A stretch of 64,000 nt of DNA from assembly GCF_017888565.1 (NCBI RefSeq), contig NZ_JAGHFX010000030.1:1-64000 (forward strand). Reading direction: 5' to 3'. The position numbers and the translations under genes were made by a program. Below, one piece after another: positions 45,865 to 54,528 of this stretch. Source of the DNA: Clostridium sp. (GTDB taxonomy: Bacteria; Bacillota; Clostridia; Clostridiales; Clostridiaceae). Within the stretch, counting starts at the first letter, position 1. The number at the start of each line of letters is the position of its first letter. Under the pieces are notes generated by a model that worked only from the letters and a program-made list of their open reading frames with translations, was not told where the DNA came from and did no database searches.

Positions 45865-45893
45865 ATTATATATTCAAAATAAAGTTATGTCAA
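45865..45893 (-). promoter_or_regulatory. Consensus sigma-A promoter of the MFS leader
   Basis: On the minus strand TTGACA (45888-45893), 17 bases, then TATAAT (45865-45870): a perfect consensus. The leader from about 45858 to the MFS ATG is about 305 nucleotides. Confidence 0.88.
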
Positions 45894-46082
45894 TCAAATA
45901 TTCATATAAAATTAACTATTTATTTAATAATAAAAATTTTTTATCGTAATATTGCTAAGATATAACAATAATATTTATCAATATTGATCTATCTAATATT
46001 TAAATTCCTTATTTATCAAGGTGTTAAAATATAAAATTTGATAAATACTATTTAATGAAAGTTCAAATAAGGAGGCAAAATC

Positions 46083-46292
46083 ATGGCAGAAATAACAGGT
46101 GTAGTTAAATGGTTTGATTGCGAAAGAGGTTATGGATTCATATCCTGTAATCAGGGTAACGATGTATTTGTTCATCATTCTCAAATCAAAGAAAAGGGTT
46201 CTGAAAAATCTTTGCATGAAGGCGAAGATGTAACATTTGATATTAAAGAAAATGAAAAAGGACCTATGGCTGTAAATGTACAAAAATTATAA
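46083..46292 (+). CDS. cspA: Cold-shock family RNA chaperone
   Basis: This 69-residue one-domain cold-shock protein binds single-stranded RNA or DNA and melts structure. RNP1 is RGYGFIS (with K/G-W-F before it) and RNP2 is VFVHHSQI. GVVKWFDCERGYGFI is nearly the family consensus; a Cys replaces the more common Asn at KWFNxE. AAGGAGG precedes the ATG. The upstream 5' region (45900-46080) is AT-rich and could fold into a temperature-sensing leader, but I cannot define one. The symbol cspA is generic; clostridia often have several paralogues. Confidence 0.93.
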   Translation: MAEITGVVKWFDCERGYGFISCNQGNDVFVHHSQIKEKGSEKSLHEGEDVTFDIKENEKGPMAVNVQKL

Positions 46293-46315
46293 TTTAATAT
46301 AAAAACTAAAAATAT

Positions 46316-46337
46316 AAGGGGCTGTCGCCAGCCCCTT
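46316..46337. terminator. Terminator after csp gene
   Basis: AAGGGGCT/AGCCCCTT stem with a 6-base loop, 23 bases beyond the stop. Bases 46338-46442 contain no gene I can support. Confidence 0.7.
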
Positions 46338-46442
46338 AATGTAAAATTTATGTGTAAATCAAAAAATTATGATAGTATTCCTTACTGAAATAATGAGAAA
46401 TCATCTAAATTTTTATAAAAACCAAATCTAGTATAAACTTCT

Positions 46443-46754
46443 TTATTTCTTTAAATCTATATACATTTCTATCATTTCTTCTACTAAAACTATTATAGTC
46501 TCTGCACTTAGCATTTGATCTTCAGCATGCATAAGTATTAATGAAAATTCCACCTTTTCTCCATTTGCTTCACTTTCAATTAATGATGAATGAGCCTTAT
46601 GCGCTTGAATCATATAAGTGTTAGATTCTTTTAACTTACCTTTTGCATCTTCATATTTTCCGTCTCTAACTTCTCTTACCGCTTCTATAGCAAGTGATTT
46701 TGCCATACCAACATTACTTATTATTTCAAAGGATATTAATTCTAAACCTTCCAT
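46443..46754 (-). CDS. PTS lactose/cellobiose-family IIA component
   Basis: This all-helical protein of 103 residues (ATG at 46754 with GGTGGTG upstream) passes phosphate from HPr to IIB. The active His is in LILMHAEDQML, and the QAHKAHSSLIESE segment is typical of IIA-Lac/Chb. It is the last gene of a twelve-gene operon, 33 bases after IIB. Together with IIB (46788) and IIC (55570) it forms a complete PTS permease, although the three genes are not adjacent. Confidence 0.93.
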   Translation of the reverse strand: MEGLELISFEIISNVGMAKSLAIEAVREVRDGKYEDAKGKLKESNTYMIQAHKAHSSLIESEANGEKVEFSLILMHAEDQMLSAETIIVLVEEMIEMYIDLKK

Positions 46755-46787
46755 ATATAACACCACCCATCTTATGTTTATAAAGTT

Positions 46788-47090
46788 TTACTTTATTGAA
46801 TCTAATGCTCTATTTAATACTTCTTTCCCATTCATAGTCCCATATAAAACCATATCTATAACTAATACAGGAGTATTACCTTCTACCATATTTTCTACTG
46901 ACTTTTGTTGAAATCTAATTTGTGGTCCTAATAATATGACATCTACTGTATTAACCACCTCTTGAGCCTCTGAAATAGGTATAGCCTTTATATCCACCTC
47001 AATATTTCTCTCTTTAGCAGATTCCTTCATCTTATTTACAAGAAGGCTTGTACTCATCCCTGCTGAACATATTAATAAAATCTTTTTCAT
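46788..47090 (-). CDS. PTS lactose/cellobiose-family IIB component
   Basis: This 100-residue cytoplasmic protein carries phosphate on Cys8 in LLICSAGMSTSLLVNKM, the IIB-cellobiose signature. It follows the ROK kinase gene with a 2-base gap and uses the GAAAGGAATGAG at the end of that gene as its site. It belongs to the same permease as IIA (next gene) and IIC. Confidence 0.94.
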   Translation of the reverse strand: MKKILLICSAGMSTSLLVNKMKESAKERNIEVDIKAIPISEAQEVVNTVDVILLGPQIRFQQKSVENMVEGNTPVLVIDMVLYGTMNGKEVLNRALDSIK

Positions 47091-47092
47091 TA

Positions 47093-47995
47093 TTACTCAT
47101 TCCTTTCATTTATAAACATCGAAACTGCCCCAATTAATCCTGCATTGTTCTTATGATGACAGATTTCAATTCTTGGCATACTTACCATTGATAATACCTT
47201 ATAATCAACACATATTTTTTTATATTCATTTATTATATTATCCATCACTTCTCTATTGTTGCTTATACCTCCACCAACTAATATTACATCAGGAGCTACT
47301 GTCAAAGCTACTGTTATTAATAATCTTGATATACTTGAATAAAATTCTTGGATGCATTCTTTTGCAATTAAATCTCCATTTTTTGATCTTTTAAATATTT
47401 CTTCTGCATCTAAAATTCTTTCTTTTACTTTTAAGCTATAATTTCTACAAAGTCCTGCAACTACGCCAGCATGCATTGAATATGATTGTTCCTTGTAACT
47501 TGGACTTTCTCTTTCCATTAAAGCAACTCCAAATTCACCAGCTAATCCCTCTAACCCTTTGTATAATTTACCATCTATATATATTGCTCCTCCAACTGCT
47601 GTCCCTAAAGTCAAGCAAACAAAATTCTTAATATTTCTCCCTTTTCCATTCCAAGCTTCTGCCGCTGCTGCAGCATTACTATCTGAAATTATCTTTACAG
47701 GTATATCTATCTCATTTTGTAACAGTTCTTTAACATTAACACCTATAAAATCCTTAATTGCTCCAGCTGTTCTCATTAAACCATCTTCTGAAACTATTCC
47801 AGGAAGACTTAATCCAAGCCCTAATAAATTATGCTTTTCTTTTTGGGATAAATAAAATTCTTTTATCTTAGATATTATTTCAATACCTACTTGTCCTGTT
47901 TCAACCTTTTCTTCATGTATTACCACTCCATCTTTTGAAACTACTCCAAATTTGATGAAGGTTCCTCCTATATCTACTCCAATATAAAATTCCAT
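47093..47995 (-). CDS. ROK-family sugar kinase (second of the operon)
   Basis: This 300-residue ROK protein (ATG at 47995 with AAGGAGG) has the ATP motif DIGGTFIKFG, the catalytic segment ISDSNAAAAAE, and ALTVAPDVILVGGG. The usual ROK zinc motif (GxCxxGxxGCxE) is absent, as in ROK proteins of the BglK or small glucokinase type. It has no DNA-binding domain, so it is a kinase. BglK-type members phosphorylate beta-glucosides; others make glucose or N-acetylmannosamine phosphates. Its operon also holds a paralogue at 52612 that is clearly different in sequence, so the two may act on the two sugar units of the imported substrate. Confidence 0.88.
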   Translation of the reverse strand: MEFYIGVDIGGTFIKFGVVSKDGVVIHEEKVETGQVGIEIISKIKEFYLSQKEKHNLLGLGLSLPGIVSEDGLMRTAGAIKDFIGVNVKELLQNEIDIPVKIISDSNAAAAAEAWNGKGRNIKNFVCLTLGTAVGGAIYIDGKLYKGLEGLAGEFGVALMERESPSYKEQSYSMHAGVVAGLCRNYSLKVKERILDAEEIFKRSKNGDLIAKECIQEFYSSISRLLITVALTVAPDVILVGGGISNNREVMDNIINEYKKICVDYKVLSMVSMPRIEICHHKNNAGLIGAVSMFINERNE

Positions 47996-48005
47996 ATATT
48001 CCTCC

Positions 48006-49097
48006 TTATTCATATATCATAAAATCTTGATATATTTTTAATTTATCTACCAATGTTATATTTTCAGAATTTACTCTGCCAACTACATTTATCCTTTCAT
48101 CTCCAGATCTAGGCTTTAAAGCAATTTGAACTTCTCCTTTGTACTGACCATACTCATCATTTAATATAAGGATATCACCAAAATTAATATCTCTAACTAC
48201 TTTCTTTTTAGGTATTGATTCTTTAGTATATTTTAATCTACCTTTAGTTGAGCGAATAACATATTCAGAAAAATCTCCTCTATAGGTTTGAATGTTTTCA
48301 AAAAGTATTTTCTTTTCTAAATCTGTTATATCCTCAAAAGTTTCTACCTTTATAGCATCAATTTTTGAAAAGAAACACTTTGCAACTAATTCTAATTCTG
48401 CCTCTGAAGCATAAAGATTTGCAATTATAATATCATCTATTAATCCCGTCATCGCTAAATCTCTAACTTGAACATCTATAGGTAAATCCCTATGATGCTC
48501 AAGGGTACATAACCCTTCTTGAACAGGCCATGGACTAATTTCTCCAACCTGCGATGTAACAAAAGCTGCTGTTCTTATATTATTTTCTTTAAATCTTCTT
48601 GAACATTTTTCAAAATGCTCATTAGATAATCCTGTATATCTTTGAGGATAAAAATTATGACTTGCAATTAGATTTTCTTTATTAGGATTATAATCTAATA
48701 TTTGGTTTAAATAATGATTATAATTACTCATATTTATTTCTATTTTTAAATCATAAGGATTTCTAGTCATAATTGCTTCTTCTCTTCCTGTAAAACCCTT
48801 ATCTAGCCTAATCCCACTCACACCTAAGTCATAAAAATACTTTAAATCAGTACAATCTATCTTTAAGTATTTAAATACAAATGGATGTACATCCACTATA
48901 ATTTCAAATCCTAAATTTCTTGCAATACCTATACTTTCTTTAAATCTTCTCATAGATTCTTGAATATTATCTAAATTAAGTTGTAAAAAGCTTGTAAATA
49001 CCCTGGAAAACCCTAACTTTTTAGCTAATTTTAAATATTCCTCATCTTCTTTAATCGTAGTATGTTCTGGATAAATCGAAATACCAACTTTCCCCAT
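48006..49097 (-). CDS. MupG/DUF871 family protein, likely 6-phospho-glycosidase
   Basis: This protein of about 363 residues (ATG at 49097, AGAGGAGG upstream) has an N-terminal TIM barrel (KVGISIYPEHTTIKEDEEYL, TSFLQLNLDNIQ, IVDVHPFVFKYL, GIRLDKGFTG, ASHNFYPQRYTGLS) and a C-terminal beta domain. This is the DUF871/MupG family; Staphylococcus aureus MupG hydrolyses MurNAc-6-phosphate-GlcNAc. In PTS operons such proteins split other 6-phospho-disaccharides. Here it could process the phosphorylated import product. The true substrate is unknown. Confidence 0.87.
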   Translation of the reverse strand: MGKVGISIYPEHTTIKEDEEYLKLAKKLGFSRVFTSFLQLNLDNIQESMRRFKESIGIARNLGFEIIVDVHPFVFKYLKIDCTDLKYFYDLGVSGIRLDKGFTGREEAIMTRNPYDLKIEINMSNYNHYLNQILDYNPNKENLIASHNFYPQRYTGLSNEHFEKCSRRFKENNIRTAAFVTSQVGEISPWPVQEGLCTLEHHRDLPIDVQVRDLAMTGLIDDIIIANLYASEAELELVAKCFFSKIDAIKVETFEDITDLEKKILFENIQTYRGDFSEYVIRSTKGRLKYTKESIPKKKVVRDINFGDILILNDEYGQYKGEVQIALKPRSGDERINVVGRVNSENITLVDKLKIYQDFMIYE

Positions 49098-49122
49098 TAA
49101 ATTTTCCTCCTCTGATAATTTT

Positions 49123-50358
49123 TTATTTAAATGCATTTAAATCAATACATTCAAACATCTTCATCCCACCTAAACTATTGGGATGTAAGTGATCTCCTGA
49201 ATCATAAATCTCTTGTATTTTCGTAAACTCTTCCTTCGATTCAATCTGTTTGCTAAAATCAAAAAAACCATCTATATATTTATTATTTCTAATCCAATGA
49301 TTTATTCTTTTTCTTAATTCTTCTCTTTCCTCTATTATTCCTTCTGCTCCATTAAATGGAGTTATTGTGCAAAAGAAAATCTTACTTTTATATATTCTAG
49401 CTACTTCAATTAAATTGAGATATCCATCTATAATATCTTCAAATGATGGCAATTCTTCTTGAAGGGCCAAATTTTTGCCTGGTTGATATAAATCATTTAT
49501 TCCTAGTGATACGATAACATGTGATACATTGACATTCCTTTTAAATACATCTCTTTCAAATCTTTTTATGGCAGCCTCTCCAAAAAACTGTATATCTAAT
49601 GGAAAACTATTTAAGCTTTTTAGATACTTTTCAACCGGTTCAGAATCTTCATTTATATCACTTGCATAATTTCTAATTTCTTTAAGTAATCTATTTCCGC
49701 CTAATCCTTGATTTATCAATGACGAATTTTCAAAGCTTTTTCTTAGAGGTTCAGTCCAAACTCCTTGTTCTGTTATAGAGTCACCAAAAGCTACCACTGT
49801 CTGTTTATAGTCTTTAGTATATATATCCATTCCTGATAAAAGCATAAGTATTGCTTTATACTTATCATCTGATGCTACTAAATTTTCTTTATCTATAAAT
49901 TCATCTTCAGTCTTATCTATCTCCCAATGAGTAAAATCAGCATAGTTTCCAATATCAGATCTTATTAGATTGATACCATATGATGGATGTATAACAGACC
50001 CTGAAACTGGTCTATTTGCTTGATTTTCTTTTATATAAAACCTTACTTTTATTTGTGTGTTTCTTTCTAAATTCAAACTTATCCTATCACTTATATATTC
50101 AATAGAAGGACTTACTTTTAAACAGCTAGATTTATTGAATGTAACTTTATATACATTATCATTATAATAAATATGAACATCTTCAATATAAACGCTAGAT
50201 AATCCATAATCATTTGAAAATCTTATTCTAATCATATTTCCTTCTATATTAATTGGTAAGCTAACTTCAATAGTCCTTCCCAAGTCATTCTTAGGAATTA
50301 ACCTTAATCCTCTTTGAGGTTGGCTCCAATAGGTTATCCACCTGTCTTTACTTTCCAT
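49123..50358 (-). CDS. SGNH/GDSL esterase with N-terminal beta domain
   Basis: This 411-residue cytoplasmic protein (no signal peptide) has an N-terminal jelly-roll-like domain of about 180 residues (RITYWSQPQRG-like beginning). The SGNH core has block I FGDSITEQG near residue 191, block II GLGGNRLL, block III SLGINDLYQ and block V DHLHPN near 389. Such enzymes remove acetyl or other acyl groups from sugars; the two-domain layout resembles acetylxylan or rhamnogalacturonan acetylesterases. It belongs to the operon with three other esterases. AGAGGTA precedes the ATG. Confidence 0.87.
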   Translation of the reverse strand: MESKDRWITYWSQPQRGLRLIPKNDLGRTIEVSLPINIEGNMIRIRFSNDYGLSSVYIEDVHIYYNDNVYKVTFNKSSCLKVSPSIEYISDRISLNLERNTQIKVRFYIKENQANRPVSGSVIHPSYGINLIRSDIGNYADFTHWEIDKTEDEFIDKENLVASDDKYKAILMLLSGMDIYTKDYKQTVVAFGDSITEQGVWTEPLRKSFENSSLINQGLGGNRLLKEIRNYASDINEDSEPVEKYLKSLNSFPLDIQFFGEAAIKRFERDVFKRNVNVSHVIVSLGINDLYQPGKNLALQEELPSFEDIIDGYLNLIEVARIYKSKIFFCTITPFNGAEGIIEEREELRKRINHWIRNNKYIDGFFDFSKQIESKEEFTKIQEIYDSGDHLHPNSLGGMKMFECIDLNAFK

Positions 50359-50424
50359 ATTGATACCTCTTGTTTTTATATTTTAAGTATATTTCATATT
50401 ACTTCTTATTTTTTATTATTTATA

Positions 50425-51234
50425 TTATTTATTAGATCTTAATTTATCAAACCAATTTAAAACATTTTGAATTTCTAAGTCCCAAAAAGACCAATTATGA
50501 TTCCCTTTTAAATAATGTGATTCTATACTTAATCCTAAATCTAGCATCTTTTTTTCCATTTCTAGATTACTTTGATATAAAAAATCTTCTGTTCCACAAC
50601 ATAAGTAAAACTTAGGTCTTTCTTCAACTTTAATTTCAGTATTATTTACTATAGAATCTGAAAGATAAAATAAATCATTTTTTGATCCTCTTATATTCTC
50701 TAAAGGACCAAATATACCTTCCCAAAAACTCTTATTCTCTTTAAATCTTAAAATGCTTGATTCACTTGCTAAATTTAAAGCTCCTGATATAGAAGCTGAT
50801 GCTTTAAATCTTTTAGGATTTGCTAATGCTAATTTAAAAGCTCCATAGCCTCCCATAGATAGGCCTGCTACAAAGGTATCTTCTTTTTCATCTGATATAT
50901 TTGCAAAAAACTCCTTACAAATCCTTGGTAATTCTTCTGATATGAACGTCCAATATTTTAATCCATAAGTAGTATCTGTATACCATCCTAAGCCAGTAGT
51001 TGGCATTATTACTGCAAATCCATACTCAGAAGCATATCTTTCTATAGATGTTCTACGCATCCAAATACTTTCATCATCGCTCATTCCATGTAATAAATAT
51101 AGCACTGGATAACTTTTACTGCTTACCTCTTCCTTCATTCCTATATGATTGGCCTTTTGTTGCGGCAATATAACATTCATAGCAGTATTAATTCCCAATA
51201 CATTTGAAAAAAAGTTAACTTTTAAAAATGCCAT
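50425..51234 (-). CDS. EstA-like carbohydrate esterase
   Basis: This cytoplasmic alpha/beta hydrolase of about 269 residues resembles lactococcal EstA/tributyrin esterases and CE1-like acetyl esterases. The nucleophile Ser is in AGLSMGGYGAF near residue 126; the acid is probably in YLCCGTEDFLYQ and the His in GNHNWSFWD. HGMSDDESIWMRRTSIE is the oxyanion region. Two start codons are adjacent; the second ATG (51234) is better spaced from AGGAGG. The next gene in the operon begins 66 bases further on. Confidence 0.87.
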   Translation of the reverse strand: MAFLKVNFFSNVLGINTAMNVILPQQKANHIGMKEEVSSKSYPVLYLLHGMSDDESIWMRRTSIERYASEYGFAVIMPTTGLGWYTDTTYGLKYWTFISEELPRICKEFFANISDEKEDTFVAGLSMGGYGAFKLALANPKRFKASASISGALNLASESSILRFKENKSFWEGIFGPLENIRGSKNDLFYLSDSIVNNTEIKVEERPKFYLCCGTEDFLYQSNLEMEKKMLDLGLSIESHYLKGNHNWSFWDLEIQNVLNWFDKLRSNK

Positions 51235-51243
51235 CATATCCTC

Positions 51244-52611
51244 CTATTTTATTAATTCATTATTTTTAATAACTTCTTTATACCAATAGAAACTATCTTT
51301 TTTATACCTCTTAAGATCTTTTAAATCATTATCAGTTCTATTTACATATATAAATCCATATCTTTTTTCTATCCCTTCATGAGTACTAATTAAATCAATA
51401 GCGCTCCATGGACAATATCCTATAAACTCTACTCCATCTTCAATAGCTAATTTTAGTTGTTCTATATGCTTTGATAAATAGTCAATTCTATAAGAATCAT
51501 GAACTTCTCCATTTTCCTCAAGAATATCTCTTCCTCCTAAACCATTCTCAGTTATCAGCATAGGTAATCTATAACGTGAATATATTTCATTAGCAGTCAC
51601 CCTCAATCCAATCGGATCTATTGCCCATCCAAACTCTGTTTTTTCTAAATTATCATTTTCCTGAGCTTGAAAAAATCCTGGAATACCAAAGCCGCTTTGC
51701 TGATCTATTTTTTTGCTTTCTTTCTTTTCGTAAGCTGATACTGTCATTGTGTTATAATAGTTAAATGCAATATAATCACAAGTACCTTCCTTTAATATCT
51801 TTTTATCTTCTTCTGTTATTTCTGGTTCAATCCCTAACTTTTTCAAAATATTCATTGCATTGTGATTGTAAAGACCAAATACAGCTACATCTAAGAACAA
51901 CCAGTTTCTTAATGCACTCATATTCCTTGCTGCTAATATATCACAAGGTTTATTACTATATGGATATACAGCTGCAATATTAGGTGCTGGTCCTATTTTC
52001 CCAATATAGTTTCCATCATGATAAGCCTTCATTACTAAAGCTTGAGCTACTAGCATATGATGATTTTCTTGAAATCTTTCTTTCATTGTTTTATTTCCTG
52101 TACCTATTACGCTCCCAGCTAAAACCATTACATTTTGTTCATTTATAGTTTGCCAATACTTAACCTTGCTACCAAACTCCTCAAACAAAATCTTACAATA
52201 TTCTAAAAAACAATCTATAGTTTCTCTATTTTCCCATCCACCCTTTTTATATAAATCATATGGTAGATCAAAATGATATACAGTTACTATAGGCTCAATA
52301 TCATTTTCTATTAATAAATCAATTAAATTTCTATAGAAACTTAAACCTTTTTCATTTATATTTCCATTTGAAATTACTCTTGACCAAGAAATAGAAAATC
52401 TATATGCCTTTAATCCTAATTCTTTAAAAAGTCTAACATCCTCTTCGAATCTATTATAATGATCTACTGCCACCTTAAAATCACTAGTACCAGCCGGGAT
52501 TTCCTTCATGTCTTGTACTGAAGGGGACTTTCCATGGGAGTTCCATCCGCCTTCTACTTGATAAGCACTTGTAGAAGCTCCCCATAAAAAATTTTCTGGA
52601 AATTTACTCAT
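51244..52611 (-). CDS. 6-Phospho-beta-glucosidase, GH1
   Basis: This 455-residue cytoplasmic GH1 enzyme has acid/base Glu in TINEQNV (about residue 157) and nucleophile Glu in ITENGLGG (about 353). Near residues 405-420 the sequence DLISTHEGIEKRYGFIY has the Ser and Lys-x-Tyr that hold the substrate 6-phosphate in phospho-beta-glucosidases. So it should split a C6-phosphorylated disaccharide delivered by the PTS. It begins immediately after the ROK stop (AAGGAGGAG inside the end of that gene). Confidence 0.93.
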   Translation of the reverse strand: MSKFPENFLWGASTSAYQVEGGWNSHGKSPSVQDMKEIPAGTSDFKVAVDHYNRFEEDVRLFKELGLKAYRFSISWSRVISNGNINEKGLSFYRNLIDLLIENDIEPIVTVYHFDLPYDLYKKGGWENRETIDCFLEYCKILFEEFGSKVKYWQTINEQNVMVLAGSVIGTGNKTMKERFQENHHMLVAQALVMKAYHDGNYIGKIGPAPNIAAVYPYSNKPCDILAARNMSALRNWLFLDVAVFGLYNHNAMNILKKLGIEPEITEEDKKILKEGTCDYIAFNYYNTMTVSAYEKKESKKIDQQSGFGIPGFFQAQENDNLEKTEFGWAIDPIGLRVTANEIYSRYRLPMLITENGLGGRDILEENGEVHDSYRIDYLSKHIEQLKLAIEDGVEFIGYCPWSAIDLISTHEGIEKRYGFIYVNRTDNDLKDLKRYKKDSFYWYKEVIKNNELIK

Positions 52612-53493
52612 TTATTTCTCCTCCTTAAGATTCCACGTTGCTCCAATTAAGTTAGCATCTTCTCTATACTTTGCTTGTATTATTCTAGGTCTGCTAAGAG
52701 TCTCACTTATTATAGAGCTTGCATTATAAATATCATCATACGCTTTATTAATACTCTCTATTAATAAAGATTGAGCACTTATACCTCCTCCAATTACATA
52801 GCAATCTAGATCTAAAATTGCTTGTATATTATAAATTAATAAAGCTATATTCTTACTATAATTATTCAATCTAATTAAAGCATCAGGGCTTTTAGCTATA
52901 ATAGAAAATACTTCTCTACCATCTGGCTCTACACCTAATATATTAGCTAGTTCATTAATCAATAGTACTGCCGAAGCTTTGTAGGCTACAAAGGATTGTT
53001 CTCCTTGAAGCTTATTATCTTGAACTATAAAGCTTATCTCACCAGATTGAAAGTGTTCTCCTCTTCTTAATACTCCATCTAAAATATATCCAGAACCTAC
53101 ACCAGTACCAAGTATAATAGCTCCACCATTATTTACTCCTTTAAGATTTCCATAAAGATGCTCTGCTAATGTAGCTGCTTTCCCATCATTTTCTATATAA
53201 ATTGGAAGATCTATAATCCTTTTTATTTCATCTTTTAAATTTTTATTATGCAAATAAGCTAAAGCTCCACCATGTTGAATTAACCCTGTTTTACTATTAA
53301 CCTTTCCAGGTACACTAATTCCAATCCCCTTAATATCACTACAATTTTCTAATATTATATTCTTTATTTCCTTAATAAAATTATCATAGTTATCTTTTGG
53401 AGTTAAAACCTTACCCTTGTTAATTATCTCTTTACTATCAACAATCCCATACTTAATAAAGGTTCCACCAATATCTATACCTAAGTAAGCCAT
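52612..53493 (-). CDS. ROK-family sugar kinase (first of the operon)
   Basis: This 293-residue ROK protein starts MAYLGIDIGGTFIKYGIVD (ATP motif), with catalytic-type ENDGKAATLAEH and GTGVGSGYI, but no zinc motif GxCxxGxxGC. GISVPGKVNSKTG is conserved. It resembles BglK-type beta-glucoside kinases or glucokinase. It overlaps neighbours closely: a few bases after the lipid-anchored esterase gene and abutting GH1. It probably phosphorylates the non-phosphorylated sugar released by GH1 or GH3. GGAGGGGG precedes the ATG. Confidence 0.88.
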   Translation of the reverse strand: MAYLGIDIGGTFIKYGIVDSKEIINKGKVLTPKDNYDNFIKEIKNIILENCSDIKGIGISVPGKVNSKTGLIQHGGALAYLHNKNLKDEIKRIIDLPIYIENDGKAATLAEHLYGNLKGVNNGGAIILGTGVGSGYILDGVLRRGEHFQSGEISFIVQDNKLQGEQSFVAYKASAVLLINELANILGVEPDGREVFSIIAKSPDALIRLNNYSKNIALLIYNIQAILDLDCYVIGGGISAQSLLIESINKAYDDIYNASSIISETLSRPRIIQAKYREDANLIGATWNLKEEK

Positions 53494-53511
53494 ACTTCCC
53501 CCTCCAATATC

Positions 53512-54528
53512 TTAATCTTTGTATTCATTTAAAAATTCTATTACCATATCAAAATTCTCTCTTGCTTCAATTAAATCCATATTAAATTGATATTCATGTC
53601 CTAATTTAACCTTATCTTTTTCATATACGTTAATTTTTACTGGGATATTCAAATTTTTCAACTCAGAATACAAATCCTTAGCTTGATTTTCAAAAGAATT
53701 TATATTTCCATCTGTTAAAAATGTAGGTGGAAACTCTTCTATATTTCCAGTTATAGAAGCTTCCTTAACTAAGGGATTATTTTCCCAATCTTTATCTTTA
53801 AAATAAGCCCAGGCTGCATGATAAAATAACTTATTAGAAAGCTTACTATCAGTTTTATTAAATTCCTTTAAATTTAATAATCCACTAAATGATATGAATC
53901 CTCTAATATTTTCAGATTTAATGCAAGGGTCTATATTAACTTTATTACTATATTCTTTATTCATTTGAATATTAGTAAATTGCCCTGCAATTTGAGCTCC
54001 TACACTATCTCCACCTATAAATATATTATTTAAATCAATATTATAATTAGGTGCAATACTCTCTATAAATTTAAAAGCCTCTGAAATTTGCTTAATTGGA
54101 GTTGGATACGTTGTTTTAGGTGCTAATTCGTAATTAATATTTACAATAGCATATCCATATGAAGCTATACTAATTAAATAATCTAAAGTATCTCTCTTAT
54201 CCCCTCCAACATAAGCTCCTCCATGAATCCAGAATATAACAGGGATATCGTCTTTATTCTTTGGAATAATTAAGTCTAACTTATTATTTTCATATTCTGA
54301 TTTATACTCAAGATCTCTATTAACTTCAACTTTAAATAATAATTCATCAAAATTCTCTATCCTCGGATAAGCAACTTCTTTCTTCGAACTATCAAAAAGT
54401 TTATTAGTTAAGTAGGTAATAGGTTTGTAAGTGATCTTACTACAAAATACGAGTACTATTATTAAAAAAGTTAAAGTTAGTAATATTATCTTAAATAAAC
54501 TTATGATTTTTTTAATAACTTTTTTCAT
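53512..54528 (-). CDS. Membrane-anchored alpha/beta hydrolase (HSL-type esterase) 2
   Basis: This 338-residue enzyme has one N-terminal hydrophobic segment (about residues 9-30, preceded by KKVIKK), so the catalytic part probably faces outside. The HSL-family motifs are HGGAYVGGD (oxyanion), nucleophile GGDSVGAQ near residue 174, a late Asp (FLTDGN) and His in GHEYQFN near 311. It overlaps the end of its paralogue by 17 bases, indicating coupled translation. It is likely an acetyl or short-acyl esterase. Confidence 0.87.
   Translation of the reverse strand: MKKVIKKIISLFKIILLTLTFLIIVLVFCSKITYKPITYLTNKLFDSSKKEVAYPRIENFDELLFKVEVNRDLEYKSEYENNKLDLIIPKNKDDIPVIFWIHGGAYVGGDKRDTLDYLISIASYGYAIVNINYELAPKTTYPTPIKQISEAFKFIESIAPNYNIDLNNIFIGGDSVGAQIAGQFTNIQMNKEYSNKVNIDPCIKSENIRGFISFSGLLNLKEFNKTDSKLSNKLFYHAAWAYFKDKDWENNPLVKEASITGNIEEFPPTFLTDGNINSFENQAKDLYSELKNLNIPVKINVYEKDKVKLGHEYQFNMDLIEARENFDMVIEFLNEYKD

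Noticed and set aside
46338-46442. Minus-strand fragment reading like VYTRFGFYKNLDDFS
   Set aside because: It could be the tail of an acetyltransferase-like gene, but it is too short and has no start, so I do not list it as a feature.
46618-46911. 97-codon plus-strand frame over IIA/IIB
   Set aside because: It spans two real minus-strand PTS genes and no ribosome binding site precedes it.
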